Notes: generated by a model from the sequence alone, not told the origin. 64,000 bases of DNA from Juglans regia (GCF_001411555.2 NC_049905.1:9143053-9207052); one strand, 5' to 3'; positions 1 through 12,612 are shown, numbered from the stretch's first letter. Numbers and translations are program-made.

Positions 1-1264
1 CGCCTGTTATTAACACAAACACAATATAATAAGTGTTCAGCAGAAGTTATTCAACTGATCAAATCAAGATGGGATTTTGTTAACCTTAACAAGCAAAAAC
101 AATACAATAATTCACAACAAAGATATTACTTACAGCTCTAAAAAAAATAATCCAATCAATGATCAATCTGAATCTCAACAATAAAATTATTGTTGATTTG
201 AAAAAAATAGTAAATCAAAACTCATATAAGCATCCCTAAAATCATCCCTGAAATCAAACCTTCTAGATTAAGCAAAACCATAGGAAAAAGTTTACAAAAA
301 TCAGAGGACCCATTAAAAATAGAAAATCAAAACCTTAAAATCATCCTTGAAATCAAAATCCTAATCTAGATTAAGCAAATCTACAAAATGCATACCAAGC
401 TCTTGGGTTGTGAACAGAGCAAGGGAGAGAGGGAGGGCCTCGGGCTGCTGGACTAGCGATGACATCGACGTGTGGGTGGTGGCGAACGGCGCCCATAGTG
501 GCGGCGATATAGAGAAATCCGAGAGAGAGAGAGAGAGGTGAGGCCAGATTCGAGGAAGAAAGAGATCGGCGGGGGCTGGGGGAGAAGGAGGGGGTTGCCG
601 TCGAGCTAAGGTGGCGGTGGCGTGGTGGGGTCGCTGGCACCGAACTGTGCTTACTGGCGTGGGTTGTGCTCGAGAAAGGATGAGTTGGGGAGAGAGAAGG
701 GGAGGGAAGGGGGGTGGGGGAACGGCTGGAGGGAAATTAATGGAGAACGAGCGGGCAATTTAATTTTATTACCTTTTTGCAGCGTCTTAATCTGGCCGCA
801 AATACCTAAAACCTCGCCGGGAAAAAATTCATGTAATGGTATATTAATGGTATACATTCGAAATTGAAATTCGCTGCAAATAAGTATTGTTTGCAGCCAT
901 TACTTTTGTGACGATTTTAAAATTGCTAGAAATACTCTTTTTTGGCGATTGTTAAACAAAAACAATTGCTGCAACTGACCAATTTTGTAATTGCAGCGAT
1001 TAACTAACCATCGCAAAAAATAATATTACTTTTTCCGGTGAATGTTTCGTCGCAAAAATTGATAATTCGCTGCAAAAGACCAATTTAGTATTCATAGCGA
1101 ATTTATTCGTTGGAAAAAGTATAAAAATCGCCGCAAAAGACTATTTTCCTACTTGATGTAAAAAATTAGCAACGATGTAAAAAATCACTGAATTTAAAGG
1201 TTATTGCAGCGATTTTATTTTCAACAAACAAAAAAAGGCCGCAAAAGCCTTATTTCTTGTAGTG
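1..1264. mobile_element. CACTA-like non-autonomous element, right part
   Basis: The right end at 1252-1264 reads as the reverse complement of CACTACAAGAAA, the usual CACTA (En/Spm) terminus. The 400 bp before it repeat the motif AATCGCTGCAAA and variants on both strands, the typical subterminal repeat layout. The insertion breaks an integrase reading frame that starts at 1265. The left end is outside the window or too decayed to find. Positions 371-740 are GC-rich and pyrimidine-rich on the minus strand, resembling a transcribed leader; the short frames there look non-coding. No transposase is visible. Confidence 0.6.
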
Positions 1265-1711
1265 AGTCAAAGGCATCCCATAAAGCTTGAAAACATGATG
1301 AATAAAAACTTGAGCAACCTTAGCTGCCTTATAGGGATGAGCTAGGGTAATAAAGTGGGCATACTTACTGAGTCGATCAACCACAACATAAATCACATAG
1401 AAGCCATGGGAAATAGGTAAAGCTTCAACAAAATCCATGGAAATGTCTGCCTAACATTTGATAAGAATAGGGAGATGTTGTAATAGGTCAGCTGGGTGCA
1501 CATTTCCACCCTTACATTGCTGACAAACAACACATTCCTTAACATAGTTCTTCGAATCCTTCTTCATCCCAGGCCAATAAAAATATTTCTTAGCTCTATG
1601 AAGAGCTTTATGGTAGCCTAACTGCTCCCAACTAGGACTACTATAAAATCTAAGGTTTAAAAATTGATTTTTTTTAAAGATAGATACGACCATTCTTAAG
1701 CAAAACTTCAT
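1265..1711 (-). pseudogene. Integrase fragment of the gypsy element
   Basis: Two minus-strand frames (1711-1451 and 1438-1265) carry the integrase zinc-binding part (YFYWPGM followed by CVVCQQCK) and the start of the catalytic core (MDFVEALP, then [11 protein letters not shown] with the first catalytic Asp in that region). The frame runs on to KLYGMPL, where the CACTA-like element cuts in. A stop or frameshift separates the halves at about 1440-1450. It is non-functional. Confidence 0.85.
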
Positions 1712-1739
1712 TCACCAATTGAAACCCTTGTCCTTCCAA

Positions 1740-2232
1740 CTGATTTTGTTGTAACTTCTGACAAAGTCGTTAAATTAGGATTTTTCAAATATTTTTTTTG
1801 CAATTTAGAGATTCACAAAAGCAAAAAATAAAGATTGAATATAAGGAAGGAATCTGATCTTCCTCATGATTCCTAGATAAGGTATCTGCAACCTTATTTT
1901 CTCTACCCTTTAATTTTTATGGTAAAATCATAACCAATCAACTTACTGACCCACTTCTAGGAATGAGTGCCTATCATCTACTCTAACAAGAACTTAAGGC
2001 TCTGTCGATAAGTTCTTATGATAAATTTCTCCCGAGGTGATAAGGCCTCCACTTTTTCACTGCAAACACCAATGAAAACAGTTCTTTCTCATAGGTTGAA
2101 AGACCTAAAGCTTTTGCCTTTAAACATGACTAAGGTAGGCTAAGGGTATTAACACAGCTCTAATGCCGAACCCAGAAGCATCACACTTTATGAACAATGG
2201 TGTTGTAAATCTAGCAAAGCTAACAGTGGAGT
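1740..2232 (-). pseudogene. RNase H region of the gypsy element
   Basis: The minus-strand translation starts near 2230 with TTPLFIKCDASGFGIRAVL, the conserved start of the Ty3/gypsy RNase H domain (usual form ECDASGFGIGAVL). The remainder up to the integrase is interrupted by stops and indels. It is separated from its reverse transcriptase by the 3-kb insertion at 2233-5258. Confidence 0.7.
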
Positions 2233-3355
2233 TGTAAATCATCACCAAGCTTGCTTTCTAAATATTTTTGGGTTAAGCATATGAAAAGCCCAGTTGAATT
2301 TTTCAAGTACTATTTTACGAGCCCAAATTGGTTTTTAATGGATATCAAATTTTCTAATGGACTCTCCATTGTAGCTAAATTCTTGGAATATTTTTTTGGA
2401 TTGGTTAAAAATATTTTTATGGGCCGATAAATTTGTGTGTAAAAAACTAGATTATTTTAGAGGTTGAATCGAATGCCAAAAACTCAATCAAAAACCCTAC
2501 GCCACACACGACTCCCATTTCCCCTAGGATTATTATTTTAGAGTTCTATCTCCACTAAGATCCCTAACCCATACCAACTACTATACCCACAACTCCACTC
2601 CCATGCTCATGCATGTCTCCATTCCTCTAGGGTTTTCTTTTGGTTCTCAATCACCTATATATAATACGTTCATCCCCTGCATGAAAAGAAAACTCCAAGT
2701 CGCACTGCTTTGAAGCCTTCCCTTCCATGCACGCTACCCTCACATGACCTTCCACCAGTAAATCAAACCATGCACCGCTGCCTTTCACGATCTCGGCCAC
2801 CCAAACTCCACAAATTAATGACGCCCAACACTACTGCACGAGAATCCTTTCAAGCACGGCAACACCACCACAAGCTGTAAACCCAACTCCCGTTGACCCA
2901 TACTCCTCGGCCATTCATCACGGAGACGCTGCTTAACCATCATTGAGAGCCAAGAACAAATCGAAACTACGCCGTAACCTACCACGAAGTTGCACCCTCA
3001 CAACCTCCCCGTAGCCCGCAGCCCACAACCTCTGTTACGTCCAGCACCCTCGCCACCCTGAAGCCAAGCCAACCACGTCGCTACTCCTCCCTCAGATCAC
3101 CACCGTGCCCAGCCCACACGAAGCCGCAAGCACCTATGTATTGGCTCTAAAAAACAGAGCATTTCGTCTCAAATACTCACTGCCCATGCTGGTTGCTACA
3201 GCCACAAAAGACACCGCTGACAACAGAAGACGCTGGAGGACAAGCCTCCACCTTCGGATGTTGCCCTGGGTGACCCCAGTCTGTAGCTCCCCATTGTACT
3301 CAGTGCTTAAGTCCTCCCTCTCGCCGTGGTCTCCCTCTCTCTTTTCACATTGACT

Positions 3356-3401
3356 CTCTCTCTCTCTCTCTCTCTCTCACACGCACACACACACACACAG
3401 A
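3356..3401. repeat. Compound (CT)n/(CA)n microsatellite
   Basis: An uninterrupted CT run is followed by a CA run with one CG step, inside the LTR-like block. It is a simple repeat of no evident function. Confidence 0.9.
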
Positions 3402-4379
3402 GTACTCTACCGTAGGCTCACCACTTTCAACCTTAGCCCAACCACCCTTTCGCCGCCCTCCCGTGTTCCTCGGTGAGTCCTCCATCACACAGCCTCTGTT
3501 TTCCAATTACAAACCCAAAGAGTTGGTTTCTACGTAAGTTACACATTCATGCCTTTAAGTTATAAATGAAACAAATGTCCTTAGTTACGTTTATTAACAT
3601 TAGTGTTAATTCATGGCAAAGGTCATATTTTTGGACTAACAAAGTTTATCCTCTGCCGTGGTTTTGGACTTGATTTAATAGACTTGGTTGCACCTTGTAC
3701 CAGAAAATATTTAAGGTTTTAAATTGTATTAGTTGGTATCAAATTTTAAAGAATTTGGAGTTTATATCTTAGTCAGAGAAATTAAGTGGTTATCAACAAA
3801 TGTGAGAATGATGATGATTGAGGGTTATGCGAATATTAGATTTTTAGGAAAATCATAGGTTAATTGAGTATTTCAAGTTGGAATATCGAAGTATGTGTTT
3901 GATTAAAAATTTACGAAAGTTACGTGACTATCTTATAGGTGACGATTGATTTTCGTTTGGAACTGTTGTGAGAAAATTCAAAGAAGTTAAAAGGTCCAGA
4001 TAAGCAGGGTTCCTATGCTAGACTTTGCATAAAAATAAAATGGGCTGAGGTTAATTTTTGGAAAATATGCATGTTTTTTTATGAAAAAAAATTGAAACGA
4101 CTTCAGTTATTTGTTCTGCATTATTTATGAGATTTTATATAAAAATAAAGTATTTTTTGGCATGACTAGTGTAGACATGAACTTATTTTTGACATTATGT
4201 TTCTGAACTATGCAAAAGATAGCGAATATAAAAATTTTGTGCAAAAATTATGTTTTTGTAATCTGATTCTGCTATGTTCTGATTTTGTTCAGTATTTTGT
4301 TTTGATAAGATATGGCATCTGAAAAACATTTGGCATGACTATTTGGTTCTGTATCTGATTCTGTTTCTCCTCTGTTCAG

Positions 4380-4700
4380 TTAGTGACCCTACCATAGGGG
4401 TTTTACATGACTTCTGTTCTGATATGATATGGCCCGACCACGAGAAAGAATAGTGGTATTCTGTTTAAATTCTGATATGCATCTGCTTGGCTATCTGCAG
4501 ATGCACAACCCTACCACGTGGGTTAAACATGACCTTTATTATAATATGATGCTCTAACATGATGATGATAATGAATCAAATATGTTATGCCAAAGTACTT
4601 TGGAATATTCACATTCTGTTTCTGCTCGGTTGGCCGCCGGGGTTTGGACAACCCTACCATGGAGGTTAAATATGGTCTTTGTTCTGATATGATAAGATAA
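4380..4700. repeat. Threefold diverged repeat inside the LTR-like block
   Basis: Three spaced copies begin at about 4386, 4509 and 4651 with ACCCTACCA plus a GG-containing step, then a TTAAA/TTTTA..ATGA step and a TATGAT-type end. The spacing is about 125-140 bp. It looks like an internal duplication of LTR sequence and has no coding signal. Confidence 0.6.
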
Positions 4701-5258
4701 AATGAAGATGTTCAGTTATACTATGCCAAAGAGATTTTGAATAAGAATATTTTTGAACTTTCGCTATGATATTTTTTATAACATGTTCTGACTCTGCATT
4801 TTGAAAATAAAAAGTGTTCTGTTCTGCATTCTAAACTCTGTAAATGATCATGTTTGCATACTAATATATGTTTTCTGCTTACTGAGTTGTTGATAACTCA
4901 CCCTTTATCTCCACTATATTTTTCAGATAATTTTAATGGTTCAATTAGAGAACATGAGTAAACAGTTTTTAGTAAGGTGTGATGATCGTAGAAGAATAAG
5001 TGTCATTTGGTACAAGTATTTATTGGGTCATTTTTAGTAAAGCTATTGTTTTTGGTTATTTTGGTATATGTTAAGTTATAGATATTTTTTAATCTTTGGT
5101 GAGTTTTTAATTTATTTTATTAAGAATTTTCATTAGTGTCCCTAAGGAGGAACATGGATATTTGTATGGAGTTTCTAGATTATATAAAATTGTGCAATTG
5201 GAGAGGATATTCAGTATTTAGAGCTAACTCTCCGGACCATCGGGATCAGAGCGTTACA

Positions 5259-6050
5259 AGAAACTGCCAACTTGAGCTTCTCGAGCAATTGTAGCTTCCT
5301 CTGTACTGGAAATAATTCTTCCTTAAAAGCAAGGTTAAAGGAGCAACAATACAACCATAATGTCTTATATATTTCCTATAATATCCCGTTAATCCAAGGA
5401 ACCTCCTCAAGGACTTCAAGGTTTTAGGTGTAGGCCAATCAAGCATTCATTTGATCTTGGATGGGGTTAGCTCTAAGTTTTTTGGCAAAAACCAAATGAC
5501 CCAAATAAAACAACCAAATTGACACTTGGACTTCTTAGCAAATAGTTGGTGTTTGCAAAGTGTATCCAAAACCACAGCTAAGTGCTTAAGCATTGTTTTG
5601 CTATAAGCCAAGATGTCAATGAAAAAGACAATGACCAATTTCCTGAAAAAAGGTTTAAAAACTTCATTTATTAATCCTTAGAATGCGGCTGGGGCATTGG
5701 TTAAACCAAAAAGCATAACCAAGAATTCATAATACCTTGATGTGTATGAAAGGCTGTTTTTGAAATTTCTCCTTCCTTTACTCTAATCTAGTGATAACTA
5801 GATATTAGGTCCGATTTTGAGAAAAAAAAAAAAAATGTAGCTCTAAAGAGTTCATCCAGCAAACTCGTCAATTATAGGAATGAGAAATTTGTCTTTAACA
5901 ATCTCTTTATTCAATGCCCTATAATCTATACAAATCCTCCAAGTCCCATCCACATTTCGTACAAGTAATGCAAGTGAAGAGAATGGAGATTGGCTTGGTC
6001 TAACTACCCTAGAATCCAAAAGTTCTTGCACTATTTTTTTCAATTTCTAA
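5259..6050 (-). pseudogene. Reverse transcriptase of the gypsy element
   Basis: Three minus-strand frames cover the domain. Positions 6043-5852 hold LLDSRVVRPSQSPFSS and WRICIDYRALN, the conserved RT start. Positions 5638-5447 hold the catalytic region, reading VFFIDILAYSKT where FIDDILVYS is usual, so one of the two catalytic aspartates is lost. Positions 5446-5246 hold [14 protein letters not shown] and [10 protein letters not shown] from the thumb/connection part. Frameshifts separate all three. The 3-kb insertion follows directly. Confidence 0.88.
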
Positions 6051-6579
6051 TTTATGATAATAAGGATACCTGTAAAGCCTTATTGAGATTGGTTGGGTTC
6101 CTTCCATGAGAATGATCTAGTGGTCATTTGATCTATTTGGAATCAATCCTTTTAGTTCCTCAAATACTACATTGAACTGCTGTTGTAGGGCATTGATTGC
6201 AGGATTCAACTCTTCTGGGATGGTGTCATTGGTTATTAGAGGAATTTGGAGTAAAAACCACTTTTTCTCCATTTTGGGCAACTGCAGTAACTCCTTACCT
6301 TACACCCATTCAGATTTAATAGGGGTTAAACCCTTCAAGATAATTGCTTTCTGATTGAGGGTGAAAGACATAAAAAGCAATGAGAAATCCCAAAGGACTT
6401 GTCCCAAAGTACTTAGCCATTGAATGCCCAATACTACATCGCATCCCCCAGATCTAGCAAGAAAAAGTCAGTGCTAAATTGATTTCCTTGTACTAATAAT
6501 TAGACCTTTTTAGCATTGCCCATACTTCTAATCTTTTCCCCATTCGCTTTCACCTCAATTCTGCAAGAAGCTTGCACCA

Positions 6580-6680
6580 ACAGCTTAGTCCTGGCAGCAA
6601 TGGTAGGGTCTAAGAAGTTGTGTGCTACCAGTATCTATCAACATCACTAATTTATGAATTTTGATCTATCCCACCACTCT
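6580..6680 (-). pseudogene. Retroviral-type aspartic protease remnant
   Basis: The minus strand at about 6650-6610 reads LIDTGST, the aspartic protease active-site motif, followed after a one-base frame slip by a stretch matching the usual downstream part. It lies between the zinc knuckle and RT as expected for Ty3/gypsy. It is too broken to function. Confidence 0.7.
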
Positions 6681-7331
6681 CATACTACGAGCATTAAGGG
6701 ACCCATTATAGCATGCAAAGAAATCTTCGGGTCTTCAACATCTAAATTGAAATCCTCTAACAATTCCACCTCATTTTCTCTGCCACACTTCTCATCTCCT
6801 TCTAAACTTCTAGAATGTGATAATTCCATACCCACCATGATATACAACCTAGCCTTCTTATATTTGTGACTTGGATTCCACTTTTCATCACAAAAATAAC
6901 ATAGGCCCTTCTCCCTACGATCCTTCTTCATCTACAGTTGGGCTAACCTTCATCACTAGTAATGTATATTTTTCAATAACTCCCTTCTCATTGATGTTAG
7001 TACCTTTATTGGAACCATAAGAAAATACTCTTGAACTCCCAACATTGTGAAATGAAAAAGAAGCTACTGAATTATAACAACTAATAGGTCTAACACTCCT
7101 TTTAGAATGATTCACATACTCTTCTTGTGTCTTTGCTAAACCAAAGGCTAAGTGTAGTGAAGTGGGATTTAGCATTCTAATAGGCAATCGAATATCATCT
7201 CTAAGACCACTAAGAATGCAACTTAGTTTATAATACTCAAACAACCCTTTTAGACGAGTAGAAAGTACATCAAATAGTGGCTTGTAAACGGGCACCGTAG
7301 AATTCTTTCTTAGCTTCGTAATAGCCTTCAT
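6680..7331 (-). pseudogene. gag with zinc knuckle, gypsy element
   Basis: Frame 7331-6915 holds a retrotransposon gag region, including ITKLRKNSTVPVY and FEYYKLSCILSGLRDDIRL, as in plant Ty3/gypsy gag. Frame 6931-6680 holds GLCYFCDEKWNPSHKYK, a degenerate CCHC-type knuckle (CxxC then H) like those in plant gypsy gag-pol. Further gag-like sequence extends upstream to about 7800 but is interrupted. Confidence 0.75.
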
Positions 7332-7833
7332 AAGATCATCATAAGCAGAACCACCAAATTGGACTTATAGAGCCTGCACAAAAGAGTTCCATGTAAAACA
7401 ACACCCAGTTTCTTTCATATCTTGTAACCAAATTAATGCTTCCCCTTCCATGTAAAAATAAGACATGATAATCTTCTAATAATCTGGCACAAGATAGAGA
7501 GCACAATAATGATTCACCTTATATAACCAACCCAAAGGATTCACCCCATCAAACCTGGGAAAATAAAGTTTAATAGAGTGAAAAAGCATTCCACTATTTC
7601 CACCCACAACCTCAGTCGCTCAAGAATTCTCAGGTTCTTTGCTATGCACCTCCATGATTGCTGGTGCTAGATTATTCTTGAATCTTCAAGAAGTATATCC
7701 ATCTTTTTTGACATCTTGTCCAGACTTCTGGTGTTATTCTGCTCTCATCTCTTGGAAGTCTTGATTCTACTTCATGCCATCCATGGTGTTCAATTCTTTT
7801 AATCTCGTTCCTTTCGCCATTGCCCGAGAATCA

Positions 7834-7847
7834 CAACTCTAATGCCA
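7834..7847 (-). other. Putative tRNA-Met primer binding site
   Basis: The minus strand reads TGGCATTAGAGTTG directly after the LTR end. This is close to TGGTATCAGAGC, the initiator-Met primer site shared by most plant gypsy elements. It helps fix the LTR edge at 7850. Confidence 0.6.
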
Positions 7848-7849
7848 AT

Positions 7850-10800
7850 TGTCAAGACTTCCCTTCTACGAAACTAATTTCACTACAACAAATATGAGTT
7901 TTTCCCACGATTTGTTTTTCCACGATAAACGATCGTGGAAAATAGTAGGTTGATGACACGAAAACTATTCGTGGGAAAAAATACAAGCCTTTTGCCATGA
8001 GATCACATTGGCAAGTAAAACTTCGTGGGAAAACAATTTTTTGTCATGAAATAAACTCTTTTTGCGGTGATTAAAAGTTGCCGCAAATAAAATTACCAAA
8101 AATATGTTTCTTTCGTGGGTTATTAGTTTTTGCCACAAGGTTATTAGTTTTTTGCGGTGACATTTTCTCTCCGCAAATAGTCTTACAGAATTATTATCCC
8201 TCTCGTGGATTGTTAGGTTTTGCGACAAGATTATTATATTTTGCGGCAACGTTTTTCCGCCACAAATATGAGTTCTTCTCACGAATTCTTTTTTCAAGAT
8301 ATACGATCGTGGCAAATAGTAGGTTGATGACACAAAAATTGTTCGTGGGAAAAAAATATAGGCCTTTTTCCACGAGATCACATTGACCAGTAAAACTTTG
8401 TTGGAAAACAATTTCTTGCCACGAAATAAACGCTTTTTGCGGTGATTAAAAGTCGCCGCAAATAAACTTACAGAAATATGCTATCGTGGAAAATTATTGA
8501 TGACACGAAAAATATTCGTGGGAAAAAAATAAGTCTTTCGCCACGAAGTCAAGTTCGGGGAGCAATATTTTGTGGGAAACAATTTTTTGCAGCGACAAAA
8601 ATGCCTTTTTGCAACAATAAAAGACTTGGCATATAAACACTTAAGTTCTTCTCGTTATTAGTTTTGCGGCGAAGAAATATTAAATTTTATGGCGATAATT
8701 AATTGCCGCAAAGAATTTGAGATGAAAATTTTAAAAACCATTCCCCCCCCCAGATTCCTTTCTTCCCCCACCCGAAGCTCTTCTCCATTGCGTTGTCCCC
8801 CCAAGTCGAAAATCCATAGCCTACCTCCCAACCAAGCCACACCGCCGCTGTCAACGTAAAAGGACCTCGCACTCATCCTGCTCGAACTGTCCATTGGTGC
8901 CTCACACTCATCCCGCTGACTGTGTCTAGCCAATGAGTCTCTGCCCCATAGTCACACCACCACCGTATGGTAAGCTCTCTCCCTCCCTCCCTCCATTTCT
9001 CTCACTCTCCCTCTCTCAATTTCATCTTTCATGCCTTAAAACTTAAATTTCTTGTGGTGGGTTGAGATTTGGAGTTTGATTTAACATATGGTTCAGATTT
9101 TGTATTTGAAATTTTGGGTAGTTAAAAATTAGGGTTTATGGGTTCTATTACAAGAAGAGGATTGGAGGTGAGTCGACTCGGTTTTTCTTAGAAAGCATCA
9201 TAAAATAAAGCATATAAACACAAATGACTAGCAGGGAGAGATAGAGAGACCAAGCAATAGAGGAAAAAGCAAACACAACCTTTAGCCAACCAAATCAAAG
9301 GTAGACCTTTATTTGTGATCAATGTGAGCTTTCAAGCTTTGGGACAACTAAGAAAAAAGATCCTCATATACAGAGAAATGGGAGAGAGATAGGGTATATT
9401 GAAGACTTTTTCAAAAGGGCCAAGCTTACAGCAAAATGCATATTATTATAGAAAACTTGTAGCAAAAGGCAATGGACCAACATAGTCTTTTTGCTAGAAA
9501 TATTGAATTTATTCTTAAAAGTTTACATAAAACTTCCTTCATGGAATCGATGTTTGGCGTCCATTTCACCCCCAGAGCAGTTGCCTTTGCTCAAGCCCTT
9601 ATTCTGATTAGGAAGCTATAGTTACTCTTCTATGTAGTATATCTATTGTTATTGTTGCTTCTAATCTCTTTTATGTAGTATCTCCTAAAAAGTTTGTTGG
9701 TGACGGGGATAGGTGAGCCACTTTTAAAACTTTGAACTTTGATATTATATACCTGCAGTGGTACTACAATCTTTTTGTGTATGGTTTTGTATTATTGCTA
9801 TATAAATTATGTCTTTTGTCAAACTCTTCTTGTTTTCACTTTCCTTGCTTGATAGATGGTTATAATTACAATCATAAACTACTATTGCAGTTTATGTCAA
9901 GACCTTTTTAAGGACGTTGAAAAATGGTTATAACATTAGTAGCGATTGCAAATACACCTAAAACACCCTTCACTCATTATGCTAGAACTCTTGAGGCCTC
10001 ATCTTGAAGTCTGTTTGGACACCCACTGGAAAACCATGGCCTGTATTAAACCTTCTCAGACTGGTTATTTGGGTCATATGTAATTGATCTATATTCCCTT
10101 ACACTTGGGTTGCTTATCTTTTCACACTTCTGAAATTATCTTTATCCATATGCTAAAACAGATTGATCATAGTTGTCACTTGGGGAGCTTTGGGTTGGAA
10201 TTGGCCTTTATGTGACTTGGATGTACTCATGTCTATCCTACTCATCTTAAATAATATGTAACTTTTGTATAGTTATGACTTGATGTTTTGTTACACTATT
10301 AATGTATTGGTTTGGAATCTATAGGTGTTTGTTATTTTTGCTTTACATATCTCCATTGAGTTGAGTAATGTCACTCCTTCTATTTTCATTCATGTTTATT
10401 CTCATTAAATTACTTAACTACTTCTATCATTAAACTTGTTATTTTGTATCAGAGTATTAGAACAAACTCAACCATCCATCTATGGCCCAGTGCACTGTGC
10501 ACTTCCAAACCCAACCATCCATCTATGGTAAGCTGATCTCTTTGTCTGTCTCTAGCTTTGTCTCTATCAAGCCACGGTTGTCTTTGATGTTTGATTTATT
10601 GATTTTTAGAGTTGTTTGGTTCATTATTTTGTGAGATAAACAAAATAGCTGCTTTTTAGTTGATTTATACTAGGGAGAGACAGAGTTTTGGAGTTATGCT
10701 TGAATCTCAGTTGGTCTGTTAAAGGTTTTTGAACTAACTAACTACTATTGTATTTATTTGTGCCATCTTAATTGGGTTAGCCTCGAATGTTTTTGAAATT

Positions 10801-12181
10801 TTTATTTTTAAGTGTTGACAGATGTGGTTTTATTTTGGTGCCTTCTTATTTGGTTGCAGGAAAGGGTAGTAGAAGCCATGAATTGTATCTACTACATGCA
10901 CTTGTAAGAGTTTTTAGCTTGACTAGGTTTCACTAGTTCATTTCTCTTTAAGTTGCTTACAAGAAGACCAAGTTGTAGTGAGTTTGTAAAGAATGATGAT
11001 GATGTTGGTTTAATGGACAAATCTGTGTATATTAAATGTATTAGGTATGGATGAAGATTGTAAAAACAAATTAGTGTTTTGAATGGATTGTATGTTGATC
11101 TTATAAAACTTGAATGGATTGTATGGTTGTGGTTTTGTGGTGCTATGAATTGTAACTTATAAAGTTTTGTGGTTGTGTGGTGTATGTGTATAAGATCAAC
11201 AAGGCAGTTTCCTCTCGTTGGTTCTCATTAGAAGTTTTTCTAGTGGATGTTAGCACATTTATATATTTTTTGTTTAAATTATTATAAGCGTGAATTTGGA
11301 TCTCCAAGGTTTGGATATATTTATTTTAGCCTATATTAGACTATTTTTTGCTCAGTCTCATTTTTTTTTTTTTACATTTTTTTTTTCTGAATTCACCTAT
11401 CATTTGCCGCGAATTCAACTCGTGGCAAATACTTTTTTTGGCCATAAGTGATTATTTCCAGCGAGAAGCTTTCTTCATAAATAAGTATTATCGACGAAAT
11501 ATTTTGTAAAAAATATATATTTCTCACGAAAGTATTTTATCGGAAATACCAAAGATAACTTTTTCTACGAAGATATGTCATGGGTAAACACTTTTTGCCA
11601 CAACCTATTCTCATGGAGAATGATGTTAATTCCCAGCACATTATACCAGATGATACCTTATTTGCCACGGAGAAAAAATATTTTAACCGCCACGGATGTC
11701 GGTGGAAAATAAAGATTTTTCCCATGAACTTGTGGTTTGGTGGAAAAAGATTATTTCTCTACCAATTATATGCCACGAGTCTCCCACGGAACAAATTGGT
11801 GGCAAAAAAATTTTTCCCATTAAAGATATACTTTTTTCCACTACAGGCACTCTCGGCAAAAACCCATATTTGTAACTCCCTATAATATCCGTAACTCAAG
11901 AATGAAAATAACTCATACACACTTACACTTCAAGTTTGTTTGAGGAAACCAACCTCCCAAGATCAAGAAATGACTTTATTTCCCAATGCCAATGCAATAA
12001 GCTAACTCACTTTTTATTACATTTATCTTAACTAACTAAAATCAATCAGTTAAGCCCAACCTAATATAACTGTCCAATGTAATGGGGCAGCTAAAGGAAC
12101 CCAAAAGAAATCATATATATACTACTAATTACAATTCTGAGTATATATTGAGCTCATTTCCCATTCAACAAGATTATTACA
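7850..12181 (-). repeat. 5' LTR of the gypsy element, split by a CACTA-like insertion
   Basis: On the plus strand the LTR starts TGTCAAG at 7850 next to the primer site, is interrupted at 7881, resumes near 11874 and ends ATTACA at 12181. This gives TG...CA ends and about 340 bp without the insertion, a usual LTR size. The outer edge is less certain because no second LTR is present for comparison. Confidence 0.5.
7881..11873. mobile_element. CACTA-like non-autonomous element (about 4 kb)
   Basis: It starts CACTACAACAAATATGAG at 7881. The right end carries the inverted form of ACAAATATG at about 11864-11873, but the outermost bases TGTAGTG are missing there. The outer 750 bp on the left and 450 bp on the right are packed with TTCGTGGGAAAA / TTTGCCACGA motifs in both directions, the subterminal repeats of CACTA elements. 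The centre (8720-11330) has no transposase. It holds a GC-rich leader-like stretch at 8730-8960, GTAAG-type splice donors after ATG at about 8968 and 10528, and intron-like T-rich DNA. It may be a captured or transcribed non-coding segment. Confidence 0.65.
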
Positions 12182-12560
12182 TCCCCACTCACAATGTGTT
12201 ACGCTGAAGAGCTAGCCAACTTCACTCAATTTTAATTGCCTTACGGTAACTGATTTGTAGTGATCATCATGCTCTTTCAAGATCGCCAAGATGGCCTTCT
12301 ACAAGAGTGCTTCTGGTGATGGTGTCTGTGGGGATATAAGGGGTCCTTCTTGAGGGGTATCAAAGAGGCATGGATATCCTTGTTCCGACCAAACTTCAAT
12401 GAGCACTTGGGGGGGACTGAACCATTAAGGGCTCCCACGTGACTTTAGTTTGCTTTACCACATGGGTTGTGAACGGAAGGCCGAGTTGGTTGGCATGGTG
12501 GAGTAGGTAGTTGGATTGAATACTTCGAGCAAGCTACAAGATCACTGTATAGGCTATGAT
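12182..12560. other. Degenerate coding-like stretch, not identified
   Basis: Base composition is more balanced here than in the surrounding AT-rich DNA. The minus strand has a broken frame with recognisable codon bias (for example HANQLGLPFTTHVVKQ at about 12500-12450) but with several stops. No family was recognised. It may be the host sequence into which the gypsy element inserted. Confidence 0.3.
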
Positions 12561-12612
12561 GGTGTGAGAGACGTTTGATGTTTGATCAATAATCCATCTT
12601 TACATGAAACTG

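Larger units (their letters stand above)
2233..5258. repeat. Probable solo LTR (3.0 kb) of a second gypsy-type element
   Basis: This block starts TGTAA and ends TTACA, and it separates RT from RNase H of the older element. The end (GATCAGAGCGTTACA) is of a type common at plant gypsy LTR ends. A TATA-like stretch at 2656-2668 and an ACTGAGTT...AACTCACC motif near 4880 suggest plus orientation. No coding domains lie inside. The 5-bp flanks (ggagt and agaaa) do not match, so either the target duplication has decayed or the copy arose by recombination. A large non-autonomous element is an alternative. Confidence 0.6.
1265..12181 (-). mobile_element. Decayed Ty3/gypsy retrotransposon with nested insertions
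   Basis: Read on the minus strand, the order is 5' LTR, primer binding site, gag, zinc knuckle, protease, reverse transcriptase, RNase H and integrase, which is Ty3/gypsy order. Every domain is split by stops or frameshifts. Two later insertions divide it: LTR-like DNA at 2233-5258 between RT and RNase H, and a CACTA-like element at 7881-11873 inside the LTR. A third element cuts the integrase at 1264, so the 3' LTR is not seen. Without the insertions about 3.9 kb remains. Confidence 0.85.

Noticed and set aside
7965..8411. 148-residue minus-strand frame
   Set aside because: It is produced by the subterminal repeats of the CACTA-like element, with periodic low-complexity residues and no domain.
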